Positions 27,674-36,763 of a stretch of 64,000 bases of DNA are shown one piece after another (the stretch's first letter is position 1; the number at the start of each line of letters is the position of its first letter). Made by a program: the position numbers and the translations under genes. A model generated the notes under the pieces. That model was not told the DNA's origin, made no database searches, and was given only the letters and a program-made list of their open reading frames with translations. Origin of the DNA: Paenalicyclobacillus cellulosilyticus. Its GTDB lineage: Bacteria; Bacillota; Bacilli; Alicyclobacillales; Alicyclobacillaceae. The DNA lies in the NCBI RefSeq assembly GCF_014647315.1, contig NZ_BMOY01000009.1:1-64000 (forward strand). The letters run 5' to 3'.

Positions 27674-28321
27674 GTGCTGACCATCGCGCTCGCCAAAGGC
27701 CGCACGGCGGACGACGTGTTGCCGCTGTGGCGGCGGGCCGGCATCCCGGTCCCTGCGGACATCGACGACAGCCGGGCACTGGTCTTCGAGCTGGCCGGCA
27801 CCCCGTTCGGGGATCTGCGGTATTTGCTGGCCAAGCCGGTGGACGTGCCCACATATGTCCAGTTCGGGGTCGCCGACATCGGAGTGGTCGGCAAGGACAT
27901 CCTGCTCGAGTACGATCGCGACGTCTATGAGTTGCTCGACCTGGGAACGGGTTATTGCAAGCTGTGTGTGGCCGGCCGGGCGGTGCACAAAAACACCCGG
28001 CCGCGGCGGGTGGCAACCAAGTACCCGCGCCTCGCGGACGAATACTTCCGGAGCCAAGGGGCCGACGTGGAGATCGTCACCTTGAGCGGTTCCATCGAGC
28101 TGGCGGCGGTCATCGGCCTGACGGAGCGCATCTTCGACCTGGTGCAAAGCGGGGCCACGTTGCGCGCCAACGGGCTCGTGGTCTTCGACGAGGTGCTCGA
28201 TGTGACGGCCCGCCTCATCGCCAACCGCTCCAGTTACCGCACGAAGCGGGCCGAACTGGAGCGCGTGGTGGCCGCTTTGGAAGCGGTGCTGGCCGGCCAA
28301 GAGGAGGAGATGCGCAGATGA
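27674..28321 (+). CDS. hisG: ATP phosphoribosyltransferase, short form
   Basis: A 215-residue catalytic subunit starting LTIALAKGR, with GVADIGVVGKD, KYPRLADEYF and the PRPP-loop-like VTLSGSIELAAVIGLTE. It lacks the C-terminal ACT-like regulatory domain of long HisG, consistent with dependence on HisZ. It catalyses the first committed step, condensing ATP with PRPP. GTG 27674 begins 3 bp after the hisZ stop, and its end overlaps hisD by 4 nt. Confidence 0.95.
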   Translation: MLTIALAKGRTADDVLPLWRRAGIPVPADIDDSRALVFELAGTPFGDLRYLLAKPVDVPTYVQFGVADIGVVGKDILLEYDRDVYELLDLGTGYCKLCVAGRAVHKNTRPRRVATKYPRLADEYFRSQGADVEIVTLSGSIELAAVIGLTERIFDLVQSGATLRANGLVVFDEVLDVTARLIANRSSYRTKRAELERVVAALEAVLAGQEEEMRR

Positions 28322-29616
28322 AGCTGCGGCGGGTGCGGGCCCGCGACTGGGACTGGCGGCGGACCCCTTCGTCCGATCCGCTGGCCCGCGCGGCGGTGGA
28401 AGAGATGGTGGCGGCCGTGCGGCAAGAAGGGGAGCGGGCGGTGCGCCGGCTGACGGCGGAACACGACTGTCGTCCCGAGGCACTCGCACCGGCGTGGTCA
28501 TTCGCCGTGCCGAGGGAGCGGTTGCAGGCGGCGTGGGAAGCCCTGCCCGAAACCTTGCGGGAAGCCCTGCGCGCGGCGGCGGATCGCATCCGGCGCTTCC
28601 ATGAGGCGCAAAAGCCGCAGGACGTGGAACTGGCGGGGACGGACGGCGAGCGGTTGGGCATGGTCTGGCGTCCCGTCCCGCGCGTCGGAGTGTACGCACC
28701 GGGCGGGCGGGCGGCATATCCGTCGTCGGTGCTGATGAACCTCATCCCCGCCCAGGTGGCGGGTGTGCCGGAGTTGGTACTCGTCTCGCCGCCGAGCGGA
28801 CCGGACGGCTTTCCCCACCCGCTGGTGTTGGCAGCGGCTTATCTCGCCGGCGTCACGCAGGTGTACCGGGTCGGCGGCGCCCAGGCCATCGCGGCGCTCG
28901 CCTACGGGGCCGGCGAGATCCCGAAGGTGGACAAGGTGGTCGGCCCCGGCAACCTGTACGTGGCGCTTGCCAAGCGAGTTGTCATGGGCGATGTCGGGAT
29001 CGACAGCATCGCCGGCCCGAGTGAGGTGTTCGTGGTGGCGGACGAGACGGCGAACCCGGCGTGGGTTGCCGCGGACCTGTTGGCGCAGGCGGAACATGAC
29101 GCGGAAGCGGGCGCGGTTCTGGTGACGACGGCACCCGGGCTCGCGGACGCGGTGGAGGCGGAGTTGGCCCGGCAACTGGCGGACCTGCCGCGGCGCGAGT
29201 TGGCCGCGAAGGCGCTCGCGGACTGGGGCGCCGTGGTGCTGGCGGAGCGGTGGGAAGAGGCGGTGGCGGTGGTCAACCGGAGCGCGCCCGAGCACGTGGA
29301 GTTGCACGTCGCGGAGCCGCGGCGCTGGCTGGCGGCCATCGACTGCGCCGGGGCGGTGTTTCTCGGACCTTACACGCCGGAGCCGGTGGGCGATTATTAC
29401 GCCGGTCCGAACCACATCCTGCCCACCCACGGCAGCGCCCGCTACGCGTCCGGGCTGTCGGTGTACGACTTTTTGCGCCGCATCACGTACGCGGAGTACA
29501 CGGCCGAAACCCTGGTCCGCCACACCGGTCACGTGACGGCGCTGGCGCGGGCGGAAGGTCTCGAAGCCCATGCCCGGGCGGTGGAGATTCGCAGGCAAGG
29601 AGGCGGGGCGCGGTGA
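28318..29616 (+). CDS. hisD: Histidinol dehydrogenase
   Basis: A 432-residue zinc enzyme that oxidises histidinol twice to histidine using NAD. Family motifs are RVGVYAPGGRAAYPSSVLMN, KVVGPGNLYVALAK, DSIAGPSEVFVVADE and APEHVELHV, followed by PNHILPTHGSARYASGLSVY. ATG 28318 overlaps the hisG stop as ATGA, with AGGAGG at 28302-28307, 10 nt upstream. Together these indicate translational coupling. Confidence 0.96.
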   Translation: MKLRRVRARDWDWRRTPSSDPLARAAVEEMVAAVRQEGERAVRRLTAEHDCRPEALAPAWSFAVPRERLQAAWEALPETLREALRAAADRIRRFHEAQKPQDVELAGTDGERLGMVWRPVPRVGVYAPGGRAAYPSSVLMNLIPAQVAGVPELVLVSPPSGPDGFPHPLVLAAAYLAGVTQVYRVGGAQAIAALAYGAGEIPKVDKVVGPGNLYVALAKRVVMGDVGIDSIAGPSEVFVVADETANPAWVAADLLAQAEHDAEAGAVLVTTAPGLADAVEAELARQLADLPRRELAAKALADWGAVVLAERWEEAVAVVNRSAPEHVELHVAEPRRWLAAIDCAGAVFLGPYTPEPVGDYYAGPNHILPTHGSARYASGLSVYDFLRRITYAEYTAETLVRHTGHVTALARAEGLEAHARAVEIRRQGGGAR

Positions 29617-30245
29617 GCGAATGGAAGGCGGGACAACCGGACAGCGTGGCCGCAGGCGGCCAGCCGCGGCATGCGCTCATCCGCCGCCGGACGGGAGAGA
29701 CCGAGGTGGAGCTGGAGTTGTCGCTGGACGGCAGCGGATTGGCCCAGCTCGACTTCCCCGTGCCGTTTTTGCGCCACATGCTGCACCTGTTCGCCGCCCA
29801 CGGCCGGTTTGACCTGCGCGTGCAGGCGTCAGGCGACGTGGACGTGGACGACCATCACCTGGTGGAGGACATCGGGCTGTGCCTGGGCCGGGCCATCCAC
29901 CAGGCGCTCGGGGACAAACGCGGCATCCGGCGCTACGGCGAGCGGCACACCCCGATGGATGAAACGCTGGCGCGCGCCGTGATTGACCTTTCCGGGCGGC
30001 CGGCGTTCGTGCTGCAGGCAGCCATCCCGGCGGAGCGCGTCGGGACGTTTCCGACCGAGTTGGTCCGGGAATTCTTCAAGTCGGTGGCGAACGAGGGGCG
30101 CATGGCGTTGCACCTGGCGGTGTTGTACGGCGAGGACAGCCACCACATGATTGAAGCGCTGTTCAAGGCGGCGGCGGCCGCGTTGCGCGAAGCGGTGCAG
30201 CCGGATACCGGCGGGGTGCCGAGCACGAAGGGGGTATTGGAGTGA
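29613..30245 (+). CDS. hisB: Imidazoleglycerol-phosphate dehydratase
   Basis: A 210-residue IGPD. The two Mn-binding repeats are visible as DDHHLVEDIGL and DSHHMIEALFK, together with RYGERHTPMDE. It has an extra N-terminal segment of about 20 residues relative to usual bacterial HisB. It is monofunctional, with no HAD phosphatase domain. GTG 29613 overlaps the hisD stop as GTGA, and AAGGAGG is 9 nt upstream. Confidence 0.94.
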   Translation: MSEWKAGQPDSVAAGGQPRHALIRRRTGETEVELELSLDGSGLAQLDFPVPFLRHMLHLFAAHGRFDLRVQASGDVDVDDHHLVEDIGLCLGRAIHQALGDKRGIRRYGERHTPMDETLARAVIDLSGRPAFVLQAAIPAERVGTFPTELVREFFKSVANEGRMALHLAVLYGEDSHHMIEALFKAAAAALREAVQPDTGGVPSTKGVLE

Positions 30246-30913
30246 TTGTCATCCTCGATCCGGGCGTCGGCAACCTGTCGAGCGTACAGAGCGGCTTTGC
30301 CCGTGCCGGGAGCGACACGGTGGTCGTCGCCCGCGGCGATGAGTGGTCGGACCTGTTGGCCGCGCGCGGCCGGGACATCTGCGGTGTCGTGCTGCCGGGC
30401 GTCGGGGCGTTCGGAGACGCGATGTTCCAGTTGCGCGCCAGCGGCCTGCTCCAGGTGGTGCGGCAGGTGGCGCGCGACGGCATGCCGCTGTTCGGGATCT
30501 GCCTCGGGATGCAACTCTTGTTCGGCATGAGCGAAGAGCACGGGACGCACATGGGCCTCGGCCTCATCCCCGGTAAGGTCGTCCGCTTCCGGGTCGACGC
30601 CAAGGTGCCGCATATGGGGTGGAACGACCTGGTGTACGTCGCCGACCATCCGCTCCTCACCGGCGTGCGCAAAGGGGACTTCGTGTATTTTGTGCACTCG
30701 TACCACGCCGTGCTGCAGGAGCGTGATCATTTGTTGGCGGCGGCCGATTACGCCGGGGTGGAGGTGCCCGCGGTGGTGGCGCGCGGGCATGTGTACGGAA
30801 CGCAGTTCCATCCGGAGAAGAGCGGTCCTGTCGGCGAGCGCATCCTCGCCAATTTCGTGCGCATCTGTGAAGCCTGGCGCGCGCAAAGGGAGGCCGCTCA
30901 GCATGCGGAATGA
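30242..30913 (+). CDS. hisH: Imidazole glycerol phosphate synthase, glutaminase subunit
   Basis: A 223-residue class I glutamine amidotransferase. The nucleophile cysteine is in GICLGMQLLF, the catalytic His-Glu pair in GTQFHPEKS, and the N-terminus is VILDPGVGN. It releases ammonia for HisF. GTG 30242 overlaps the hisB stop as GTGA. The C-terminus overlaps hisA by 11 nt. Confidence 0.95.
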   Translation: MIVILDPGVGNLSSVQSGFARAGSDTVVVARGDEWSDLLAARGRDICGVVLPGVGAFGDAMFQLRASGLLQVVRQVARDGMPLFGICLGMQLLFGMSEEHGTHMGLGLIPGKVVRFRVDAKVPHMGWNDLVYVADHPLLTGVRKGDFVYFVHSYHAVLQERDHLLAAADYAGVEVPAVVARGHVYGTQFHPEKSGPVGERILANFVRICEAWRAQREAAQHAE

Positions 30914-31649
30914 GTTCGTGCTGTATCCGGCCATCGACATCCTCGGCGGCAAGTGCGTGCGCCTGTTGCGCGGCGAGTACGAACACAAGACCGAGTACAG
31001 CGACCATCCCGTCGCGGTCGCCGAGCGCTGGTTGGCCGCCGGCGCCTCGTTTTTGCACGTGGTCGATCTCGACGCCGCCCGGACCGGCGCACCGACGAAC
31101 GAACAGGTCATCCGCGACGTGGTCCTTCGTGCGGCGGCGGCGGGCGCGAAGGTGCAGGTGGGCGGCGGCATCCGCACCCATGCCGCGATTGAGCGCTGGC
31201 TGGCAGCAGGGGTGGCGCGGTGCGTCATCGGCACGGCGGCGCTGCAACCGGGTTGGATAGAGGAAGCGGTGCGCAGGTTTGGCGGCGAGGCGTTGGTCGT
31301 CGGCCTCGACGGAAGGGACGGGAAGCTGGCGGTGCACGGATGGACCGACCAGACCGATGTCTCGGTGGTGGACTTGGCGCGTCAGTTCGCGGCGCTCGGG
31401 GTCCGCTACGCCCTGGTCACGGATGTCGCGCGGGACGGGACGCTGCAGGGCGCCAATCTCGAGCTGGCGCAGGCCGTGCAAGCGCAGGGTCTCGCCGCCA
31501 TTGCCTCGGGGGGCATCCGCGACGTGACGGACGTCTTGGCGGCACGGCGCGCCGGGCTCGCCGGCGCGGTGGCCGGGCGGGCGTTGTACGACGGCACGCT
31601 CGATTTGCACGCGGCGTACCAGGCGTTGAAGGAGGAAGCGGCATGCTGA
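30903..31649 (+). CDS. hisA: ProFAR isomerase (HisA)
   Basis: A 248-residue (beta/alpha)8 isomerase acting on N'-[(5'-phosphoribosyl)formimino]-AICAR ribotide. It begins LYPAIDILGGKCVRLLRG, with catalytic-aspartate and phosphate-binding segments VVDLDAARTG, VGGGIRT, VTDVARDGTL and IASGGI. GGGAGG precedes ATG 30903, which lies inside the end of hisH. Confidence 0.95.
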   Translation: MRNEFVLYPAIDILGGKCVRLLRGEYEHKTEYSDHPVAVAERWLAAGASFLHVVDLDAARTGAPTNEQVIRDVVLRAAAAGAKVQVGGGIRTHAAIERWLAAGVARCVIGTAALQPGWIEEAVRRFGGEALVVGLDGRDGKLAVHGWTDQTDVSVVDLARQFAALGVRYALVTDVARDGTLQGANLELAQAVQAQGLAAIASGGIRDVTDVLAARRAGLAGAVAGRALYDGTLDLHAAYQALKEEAAC

Positions 31650-32413
31650 CGAAACGGATCATCCCTTGCTTCGACGTCTTGGACGGCAGGGTGGTCAAAC
31701 ACGTCGGCTTCCTCCGGAACCGGCGCGACGCGGGCGATCCGGTCGAGTTGGCGGAAGTGTACTGCCGCGAGGGCGCGGATGAACTGGTGCTCCTCGACAT
31801 CTCCGCCTCAGAAGATGGGCGTTTGGCCACGCGGCGGGTGGTCGAGGCCGTGGCGGCGCGCGTGAACATCCCGCTCACCGTCGGCGGCGGCGTGTCGACC
31901 ATCGACGACGTGCGGGAGCTGCTGCTCTCCGGTGCCGACAAAGTGTCCATGAACACCGGTGCCGTGCGCAACCCGCAGCTGATTAAGGAAGCGGCTCACC
32001 GCTTCGGCGAGCAGTGCGTGGTGGTGGCCATCGACGCCAACCTCAACGAGAAGACGGGCGACTATGAAGTGATGATCCAAGGCGGGAAGATTGGCACCGG
32101 GATGAACGTCATCGAGTGGGCGAAAAAGGCGGTGGCGCTCGGTGCCGGCGAGATATTGCTCACCAGCTTCCGCCAGGACGGCACGCGCGAAGGCTACGAC
32201 GTGCTGCTGACGCGGATGGTGGCGGAGGCGGTGCGGGTGCCGGTCATCGCCAGCGGCGGCGCCGGGAAAAAGGAGCACTTTGCCCGTGTGCTGACGGAGG
32301 GCAAGGCGGACGCGGCGTTGGCGGCGAGCGTGTTCCACTTTGCCGAGACATCCATCGGCCAGGTCAAGGCGTATCTGAAGCAGAGAGGGGTGCCGGTGCG
32401 GTGGCCGATTTGA
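31643..32413 (+). CDS. hisF: Imidazole glycerol phosphate synthase, cyclase subunit
   Basis: A 256-residue TIM barrel starting RIIPCFDVLDGRVVKHVGF, with LLDISASEDGR, TVGGGVST, the catalytic-region VVAIDANLNEKTGDYEV and VIASGGAGKKEHF. It uses ammonia from HisH to form IGP and AICAR. It overlaps hisA by 7 nt, with GGAGG 7 nt ahead of ATG 31643. The second catalytic aspartate usual in TSFRQDG is present (LLTSFRQDGTREGYD). Confidence 0.96.
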   Translation: MLTKRIIPCFDVLDGRVVKHVGFLRNRRDAGDPVELAEVYCREGADELVLLDISASEDGRLATRRVVEAVAARVNIPLTVGGGVSTIDDVRELLLSGADKVSMNTGAVRNPQLIKEAAHRFGEQCVVVAIDANLNEKTGDYEVMIQGGKIGTGMNVIEWAKKAVALGAGEILLTSFRQDGTREGYDVLLTRMVAEAVRVPVIASGGAGKKEHFARVLTEGKADAALAASVFHFAETSIGQVKAYLKQRGVPVRWPI

Positions 32414-33324
32414 GGCAAGAGGACAATGTGCGGCCGCACGGCTCGCTGCCGGAGGGCGCAGCTCAGCAGGGTGGCCGTGCAGACTTCGCCGTACCGGTGA
32501 CGAAAGAGACGGTGGCCTTGGAGCGGGTGCGCTACGACGCGAAAACCGGCCTGGTGCCGGTGGTCGTGCAAGACGTGCGCACCGGGGCGGTGTTGATGCT
32601 GGCGTATGCCGACCGCGAGGCGCTGAAGCGGACGCAAAGTTCCGGTTTGGCCTGGTTCTGGAGCCGGTCCCGCCAGGCGTACTGGTGCAAAGGCGCCACG
32701 TCCGGCCATGTGCAGCGGGTGGTGGAGATGCGCATGGACTGCGACGGGGATGCAGTGCTGTACCTCGTGGAACCGGCCGGGCCGGCCTGCCACACCGGCG
32801 AGGAGACGTGCTTTTTCCGCCGGGTGGAAAGCAGAGACGGGCAAGGCGGGGCGCAGGCGGCCGCAGACCTGGCGGATGCGGCGGACGTGACCGCGCGTGG
32901 TGGAACGTTGGCAGACGATGCAGACGGACCTGAGCCGGCGTTGGCGCAACACGGCGCACCTGCGGCCGCAGACGACGTCCTTGGCCGGTTGTGGGCCGTG
33001 ATCGAAGAGCGGTGGCGAAAGCGGCCGCAGGGCTCGTACACCACGTTGCTGTTCGAACAGGGCATCGACAAGGTGGCCAAGAAAGTGGGCGAGGAAGCGG
33101 TCGAGGTGGTGATTGCGGCGAAGAACGCGGCGGACGGCGCTGACCCGGCGGCTGGCATGGAAGCGGATGCGGCAGGGCGCTCGGAGCGAGAGCGGCGCAA
33201 CCCGGGACGGACAGCGTTGGCTTCGGAAAGCGCCGACCTGTTGTATCACCTGCTGGTCTTGTGGCGGAGCGCCGGTCTGCGGCCGCAGGACGTATACGAG
33301 GTGTTGCGCAGCCGGTTGTCATAG
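32401..33324 (+). CDS. hisIE: Phosphoribosyl-AMP cyclohydrolase / phosphoribosyl-ATP pyrophosphatase with low-complexity insertions
   Basis: A 307-residue bifunctional enzyme, much longer than the roughly 200-220 residues usual for HisIE. The HisI domain (about 45-145) has FWSRSRQAYWCKGATSGH, the zinc/metal motif DCDGDAVLY and GPACHTGEETCFF. The HisE domain (about 196-307) has KVGEEAVEVVIAAKN and ESADLLYHLLVL. Extra length comes from an N-terminal extension of about 40 residues, an Ala/Asp/Gly-rich linker (about 150-195) and a 25-residue insertion inside HisE between its two metal-binding helices. GTG 32401 overlaps hisF by 13 nt. Last gene of the operon. Confidence 0.9.
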   Translation: MADLRQEDNVRPHGSLPEGAAQQGGRADFAVPVTKETVALERVRYDAKTGLVPVVVQDVRTGAVLMLAYADREALKRTQSSGLAWFWSRSRQAYWCKGATSGHVQRVVEMRMDCDGDAVLYLVEPAGPACHTGEETCFFRRVESRDGQGGAQAAADLADAADVTARGGTLADDADGPEPALAQHGAPAAADDVLGRLWAVIEERWRKRPQGSYTTLLFEQGIDKVAKKVGEEAVEVVIAAKNAADGADPAAGMEADAAGRSERERRNPGRTALASESADLLYHLLVLWRSAGLRPQDVYEVLRSRLS

Positions 33325-33366
33325 TCGATCGCTTGATGCTTGGCGGGCTGAGCCGCTTGTTTCCCG

Positions 33367-33398
33367 ATGATGGTTCATAAACATGATGGTTCATAAAC
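33367..33398. repeat. Perfect 16-bp tandem duplication
   Basis: ATGATGGTTCATAAAC occurs twice without a gap (33367-33382 and 33383-33398) in the 150-bp interval between hisIE and the nucleotidyltransferase gene. The local base composition is noticeably more AT-rich than the operon. A TATAAT at 33428-33433 follows, without a clear -35. Confidence 0.9.
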
Positions 33399-33474
33399 TC
33401 CCGCTAGGTCTGTCGTGGGTATGCGGGTATAATGAACATGAGGAAGAGACGTGTGGGAAGACGGGAGGAGTTCC

Positions 33475-33756
33475 ATGGATGAGAGGATTGTTCAGCAGCG
33501 AGACCGCATCTATGAAGTCGCACGGCAATATCACGTGCACAACATTCGCATATTTGGTTCACAGGCACGGAACGAAGAACGCGCCAACAGCGACGTGGAT
33601 TTCCTGGTAGAATTCGAACAACCCAATCTGTTGGACCGGATCGCATTCAAACACGAATTGGAGCGTCTGCTTGGCATGTCCGTGGATGTGTTGACGGACG
33701 AGACGGTGCATCCGGTCCTCCGCGACAACATTCACGCGGAGGCTCGTCCCTTGTGA
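33475..33756 (+). CDS. Minimal nucleotidyltransferase (MntA-like antitoxin family)
   Basis: A 93-residue nucleotidyltransferase-fold protein. The signature IFGSQARNEERANSDVDFLVEF gives the GSx(n)DxD catalytic pattern. In two-gene MNT/HEPN systems the nucleotidyltransferase modifies its HEPN partner toxin and neutralises it. GGAGG is 6 nt before ATG 33475. The next frame starts on a GTGA overlap, as expected for the HEPN gene, but is truncated. Codon use and base composition are more AT-rich than in the neighbours, suggesting acquisition by transfer. Confidence 0.8.
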   Translation: MDERIVQQRDRIYEVARQYHVHNIRIFGSQARNEERANSDVDFLVEFEQPNLLDRIAFKHELERLLGMSVDVLTDETVHPVLRDNIHAEARPL

Positions 33757-33845
33757 AGAAGCGCTCAATGGATCATGTGCTTTATGACATCCTTCATGCA
33801 ATTCAAAATGCCAATGTGACAAACATGGACTCGCACGAGTTCTGA
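33753..33845 (+). pseudogene. Truncated HEPN (HepT/DUF86) partner remnant
   Basis: GTG 33753 overlaps the stop of the nucleotidyltransferase gene and opens a 30-codon frame. It encodes VLYDILHAIQNANV and then DSHEF before a TGA. This resembles the first helix of HepT-type HEPN proteins (an LxDILxAI pattern followed by a short turn and EF), which normally run to about 110-140 residues. No continuation in any frame is visible before transketolase. The RNase motif RxxxxH, near the C-terminus in the family, is missing. Confidence 0.55.
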
Positions 33846-33976
33846 TCTGGGAAGCCGGAATCCGTCGTGTTATCATAACCCTTGGAATGCCTGATGCGCG
33901 GTGGGGATGATGGCACGGGGCAGCTTGCGGCCTTTTTTTGTGCGCGGCCGCGCACAGGAAACGGAGGAGGGAACGT

Positions 33977-35968
33977 ATGGGCTATACAGCGGTAGACCAA
34001 CTGGCCGTCAACACGATTCGCACATTATCCATCGATGCAGTTGAGAAGGCTAACTCTGGCCACCCGGGGCTGCCGATGGGTGCGGCACCGATGGCGTACG
34101 TGCTCTGGAGCCGTTTCATGCGGTTTGACCCGAAAGCGCCCAATTGGATCAACCGGGACCGGTTCGTGCTCTCGGCGGGCCACGGTTCGATGCTGCTCTA
34201 CAGCTTGCTGCATCTCTTCGGGTTCGACGTCAGCATCGAAGATATCCAGCAGTTCCGCCAGTGGGGGTCGAAAACGCCGGGCCATCCGGAGTACGGCCAT
34301 ACCCCGGGCGTGGACGCGACGGCCGGTCCGCTCGGCCAGGGCGTTGCGATGGCGGTCGGCATGGCGATGGCGGAGCGGTTTTTGTCGGCGACGTTCAACC
34401 GCGAAGGCTACCCGCTGATTGACCACTATACATACGTGCTCGCCGGCGACGGCGACATGATGGAAGGGGTCGCGGCGGAGGCGGTGTCGCTCGCCGGTCA
34501 CCTCGGGTTGAACAAACTCATCGTCCTGTACGATTCGAACGACGTGTCGCTGGACGGACCGCTCAGCTGGTCGTTCTCCGAGAACGTCGCGCAGCGCTTC
34601 GCGGCGTGCGGCTGGAACGTGTTGCGCGTCGAAGACGGCAACGACATGGCGGCCATTGAGGACGCCATCGCCAAGGCGCGCCAGGAGCAGCATCGGCCGA
34701 CGCTGATTGAGGTGAAGACCATCATCGGCTACGGGGCGCCGAAGAAGCAAGGGACGAAGCACGCCCACGGCGAACCGCTCGGTCCGGAGGAGGCGGAGGC
34801 GGCGAAACGGGCGTACGGCTGGAACTACCCGCCGTTCACCGTCCCGGACGAGGTGCGGGCACACCTGGCCGCCCAGGTGGAGGCAAAAGCGAAAGCGCAT
34901 GAGGAGTGGAACGATCTCTTTGAGCGCTACGGCCAAGCGTATCCTGAGCTGGCCCAAGCGTTCATCGACGCCCTGCACGGCCGGGTGCGCGTCAACTGGG
35001 ACGAGGTGTTGCCGGAGTTCTCGGGCGACGTGGCCACCCGCGACGCGTTCGGCAAAATCGTGAACGCCGTTGCGCCGCACGTGCCGGTGCTGGTGGGCGG
35101 ATCGGCCGACTTGTCCGGCTCGAACAAGACGTATCTGAACGGCTTCGATCACTTCACGCGCGAGTCGTTCCATGGCCGCAACTTCTTCTACGGGGTCCGC
35201 GAGCACGCGATGGGTGCCATCCTGAACGGGATGTCGCTGCATGGCGGCGTCATTCCGTATGCCGGCACGTTCCTGGTGTTCAGCGATTACCTGCGGCCTG
35301 CGCTTCGTTTGTCGGCACTGATGAAGCAGCCGGTCATCCACATCTTCACCCATGACAGTGTCGCGGTGGGTGAGGACGGGCCGACGCACCAGCCGGTGGA
35401 ACAGCTGGCGTCGCTGCGCGTCATCCCCGGCTTCAAGGTGTTTCGTCCGGCCGACGGGACGGAGACGGCGCTCGCCTTCCGGTATGCGCTTGAACACCGT
35501 GACGGGCCGGTCGCCTTGGCGCTGACGCGCCAGAAGGTGCCGACGCTGGACGAGGTGAAGGAACACCGGCACGAGTTTGCCCGCGGTGCGTACGTCATCT
35601 ACCAGCACCGGGGCGGCGATGAGATCATCCTCATGGCGTCGGGATCGGAAGTGCAGTGGGTGCTCGGCGCCGCCAAGGAGCTGGCGAAAGAAGACGTGGC
35701 GGTGCGCGTGGTGAGCTTCCCGTGCATGGAGGTGTTCGACGCTCAGGACGAGGCGTACCGGAATCAGGTCCTGCCGCCGTCGGTGCGCAAACGCCTCGCG
35801 GTCGAGATGGCCCACCCGCTGCCCTGGCTCAAGTACGTCGGCGACGAGGGCCGGGTGTTCGGCATCGACCACTTCGGCACCTCCGCAAAGGGCGAGGTCA
35901 TCGTCGAGAAGTACGGCTTCACGGTGGACAATGTGTTGAAGCTGGCACGTGCGTTGCTGCAGGCATAA
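33977..35968 (+). CDS. tkt: Transketolase
   Basis: A 663-residue ThDP enzyme of the pentose phosphate pathway that transfers two-carbon units between ketoses and aldoses. It has [10 protein letters not shown] at the N-terminus, the ThDP motif beginning GDGDMMEG, the pyrimidine-domain segment [13 protein letters not shown] and a C-terminal transketolase domain ending with FGTSAKGEV. Length is typical. GGAGGAGGG precedes ATG 33977. An 11-bp inverted repeat, GTTATCATAAC, at 33869-33879 lies upstream and could be an operator. A terminator follows the stop. Confidence 0.96.
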   Translation: MGYTAVDQLAVNTIRTLSIDAVEKANSGHPGLPMGAAPMAYVLWSRFMRFDPKAPNWINRDRFVLSAGHGSMLLYSLLHLFGFDVSIEDIQQFRQWGSKTPGHPEYGHTPGVDATAGPLGQGVAMAVGMAMAERFLSATFNREGYPLIDHYTYVLAGDGDMMEGVAAEAVSLAGHLGLNKLIVLYDSNDVSLDGPLSWSFSENVAQRFAACGWNVLRVEDGNDMAAIEDAIAKARQEQHRPTLIEVKTIIGYGAPKKQGTKHAHGEPLGPEEAEAAKRAYGWNYPPFTVPDEVRAHLAAQVEAKAKAHEEWNDLFERYGQAYPELAQAFIDALHGRVRVNWDEVLPEFSGDVATRDAFGKIVNAVAPHVPVLVGGSADLSGSNKTYLNGFDHFTRESFHGRNFFYGVREHAMGAILNGMSLHGGVIPYAGTFLVFSDYLRPALRLSALMKQPVIHIFTHDSVAVGEDGPTHQPVEQLASLRVIPGFKVFRPADGTETALAFRYALEHRDGPVALALTRQKVPTLDEVKEHRHEFARGAYVIYQHRGGDEIILMASGSEVQWVLGAAKELAKEDVAVRVVSFPCMEVFDAQDEAYRNQVLPPSVRKRLAVEMAHPLPWLKYVGDEGRVFGIDHFGTSAKGEVIVEKYGFTVDNVLKLARALLQA

Positions 35969-35977
35969 GGTCGCAGG

Positions 35978-36005
35978 CGCCCCCATCCTCAAGGTGGGGG
36001 CGTTT
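35978..36005 (+). terminator. Terminator after transketolase
   Basis: CGCCCCCA (35978-35985) pairs with TGGGGGCG (35995-36002) around a 9-nt loop and is followed by TTT. It lies just after the tkt stop. Confidence 0.6.
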
Positions 36006-36664
36006 GCTGTTGGAGCGGCGGGAAGTGCGGATACGGCGGCAGCAAATGGTGCAGGGACCACGTACGCCGCAGCGACGGACATCGTGAATAGCTCTGCCGC
36101 CTTGACCATCGCGGGCTCGGGCCCAGGTCGCATGGTCGCCGAACGCGCGAGCGTCGGCCTGCGCGTGGCGCAGCCGAAACAGGTGGCGGATCGGATCAGT
36201 CAACTGGCAGGGCGTGACGGCGGCTTCATCGTCTCGTTGGCGGCCAGGACGTGACGCAGCAGTACGTCGACCTTCAGCAGCAGTTGACGGAGCTGAGAAG
36301 CGAGGCCGCGGCGTACACGCGCTTGTTTGAGCGTGCCCAGTCGATGAAGGACATGATCACCATCCAGCAGGCACTCACAAAAGTGAATGCAGAGATGCAA
36401 AACTTGACCCAGCAGGCGCATCAACTGCGCCAGACGGTGGCGTTGGCGAGCGTCGATGTGACCCTGACGAACCTGCGCGCGGCCGGGCGGGGGACCCCAT
36501 CGCCCGTGGTGCAAGCCTTGGAGCAATCGATGGGGGTGCTGGGGTCGTCCGCGCTGGCGCTGCTCGACGTCGTCGCCTGGTTGGTGCCGTAGGCGGCGGT
36601 GTTCGGCCTTCTTGCCGGCGGCATCCGCTGGTGGCTGCGGCGGCGGGCGAAATCGGCGCGGTGA
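36006..36664 (+). pseudogene. Decayed DUF4349-domain membrane protein
   Basis: Two successive frames together resemble one DUF4349 protein. In the first frame RMVAERASVGLRV continues to ISQLAGRDGGFIVSL. Between about 36225 and 36240 homology moves to another frame as VGGQDVTQQYVDLQQQL, followed by a coiled-coil stretch to about 36450 and a beta segment VALASVDVTLTNL. That frame meets a TAG at 36590-36592. The expected C-terminal helix and basic tail (AAVFGLLAGGIRWWLRRR) follow in the same frame to a TGA at 36662. One frameshift, one nonsense codon and no start or signal peptide point to a dead gene. The N-terminal boundary is uncertain. Confidence 0.7.
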
Positions 36665-36763
36665 CATCGGGACAACACACGAGGTGCCGTTGACCGGAGG
36701 GCCGGAGGTGAGCGCCTTCAGCTCTCTGTTTTGGCCCTTGTCACGAGCCGGAGGGGATCGCGC

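Noticed and set aside
34025-36133. A 702-codon minus-strand open frame
   Set aside because: It is antisense to transketolase and the DUF4349 remnant and is rich in Arg/His/Val shadow sequence.
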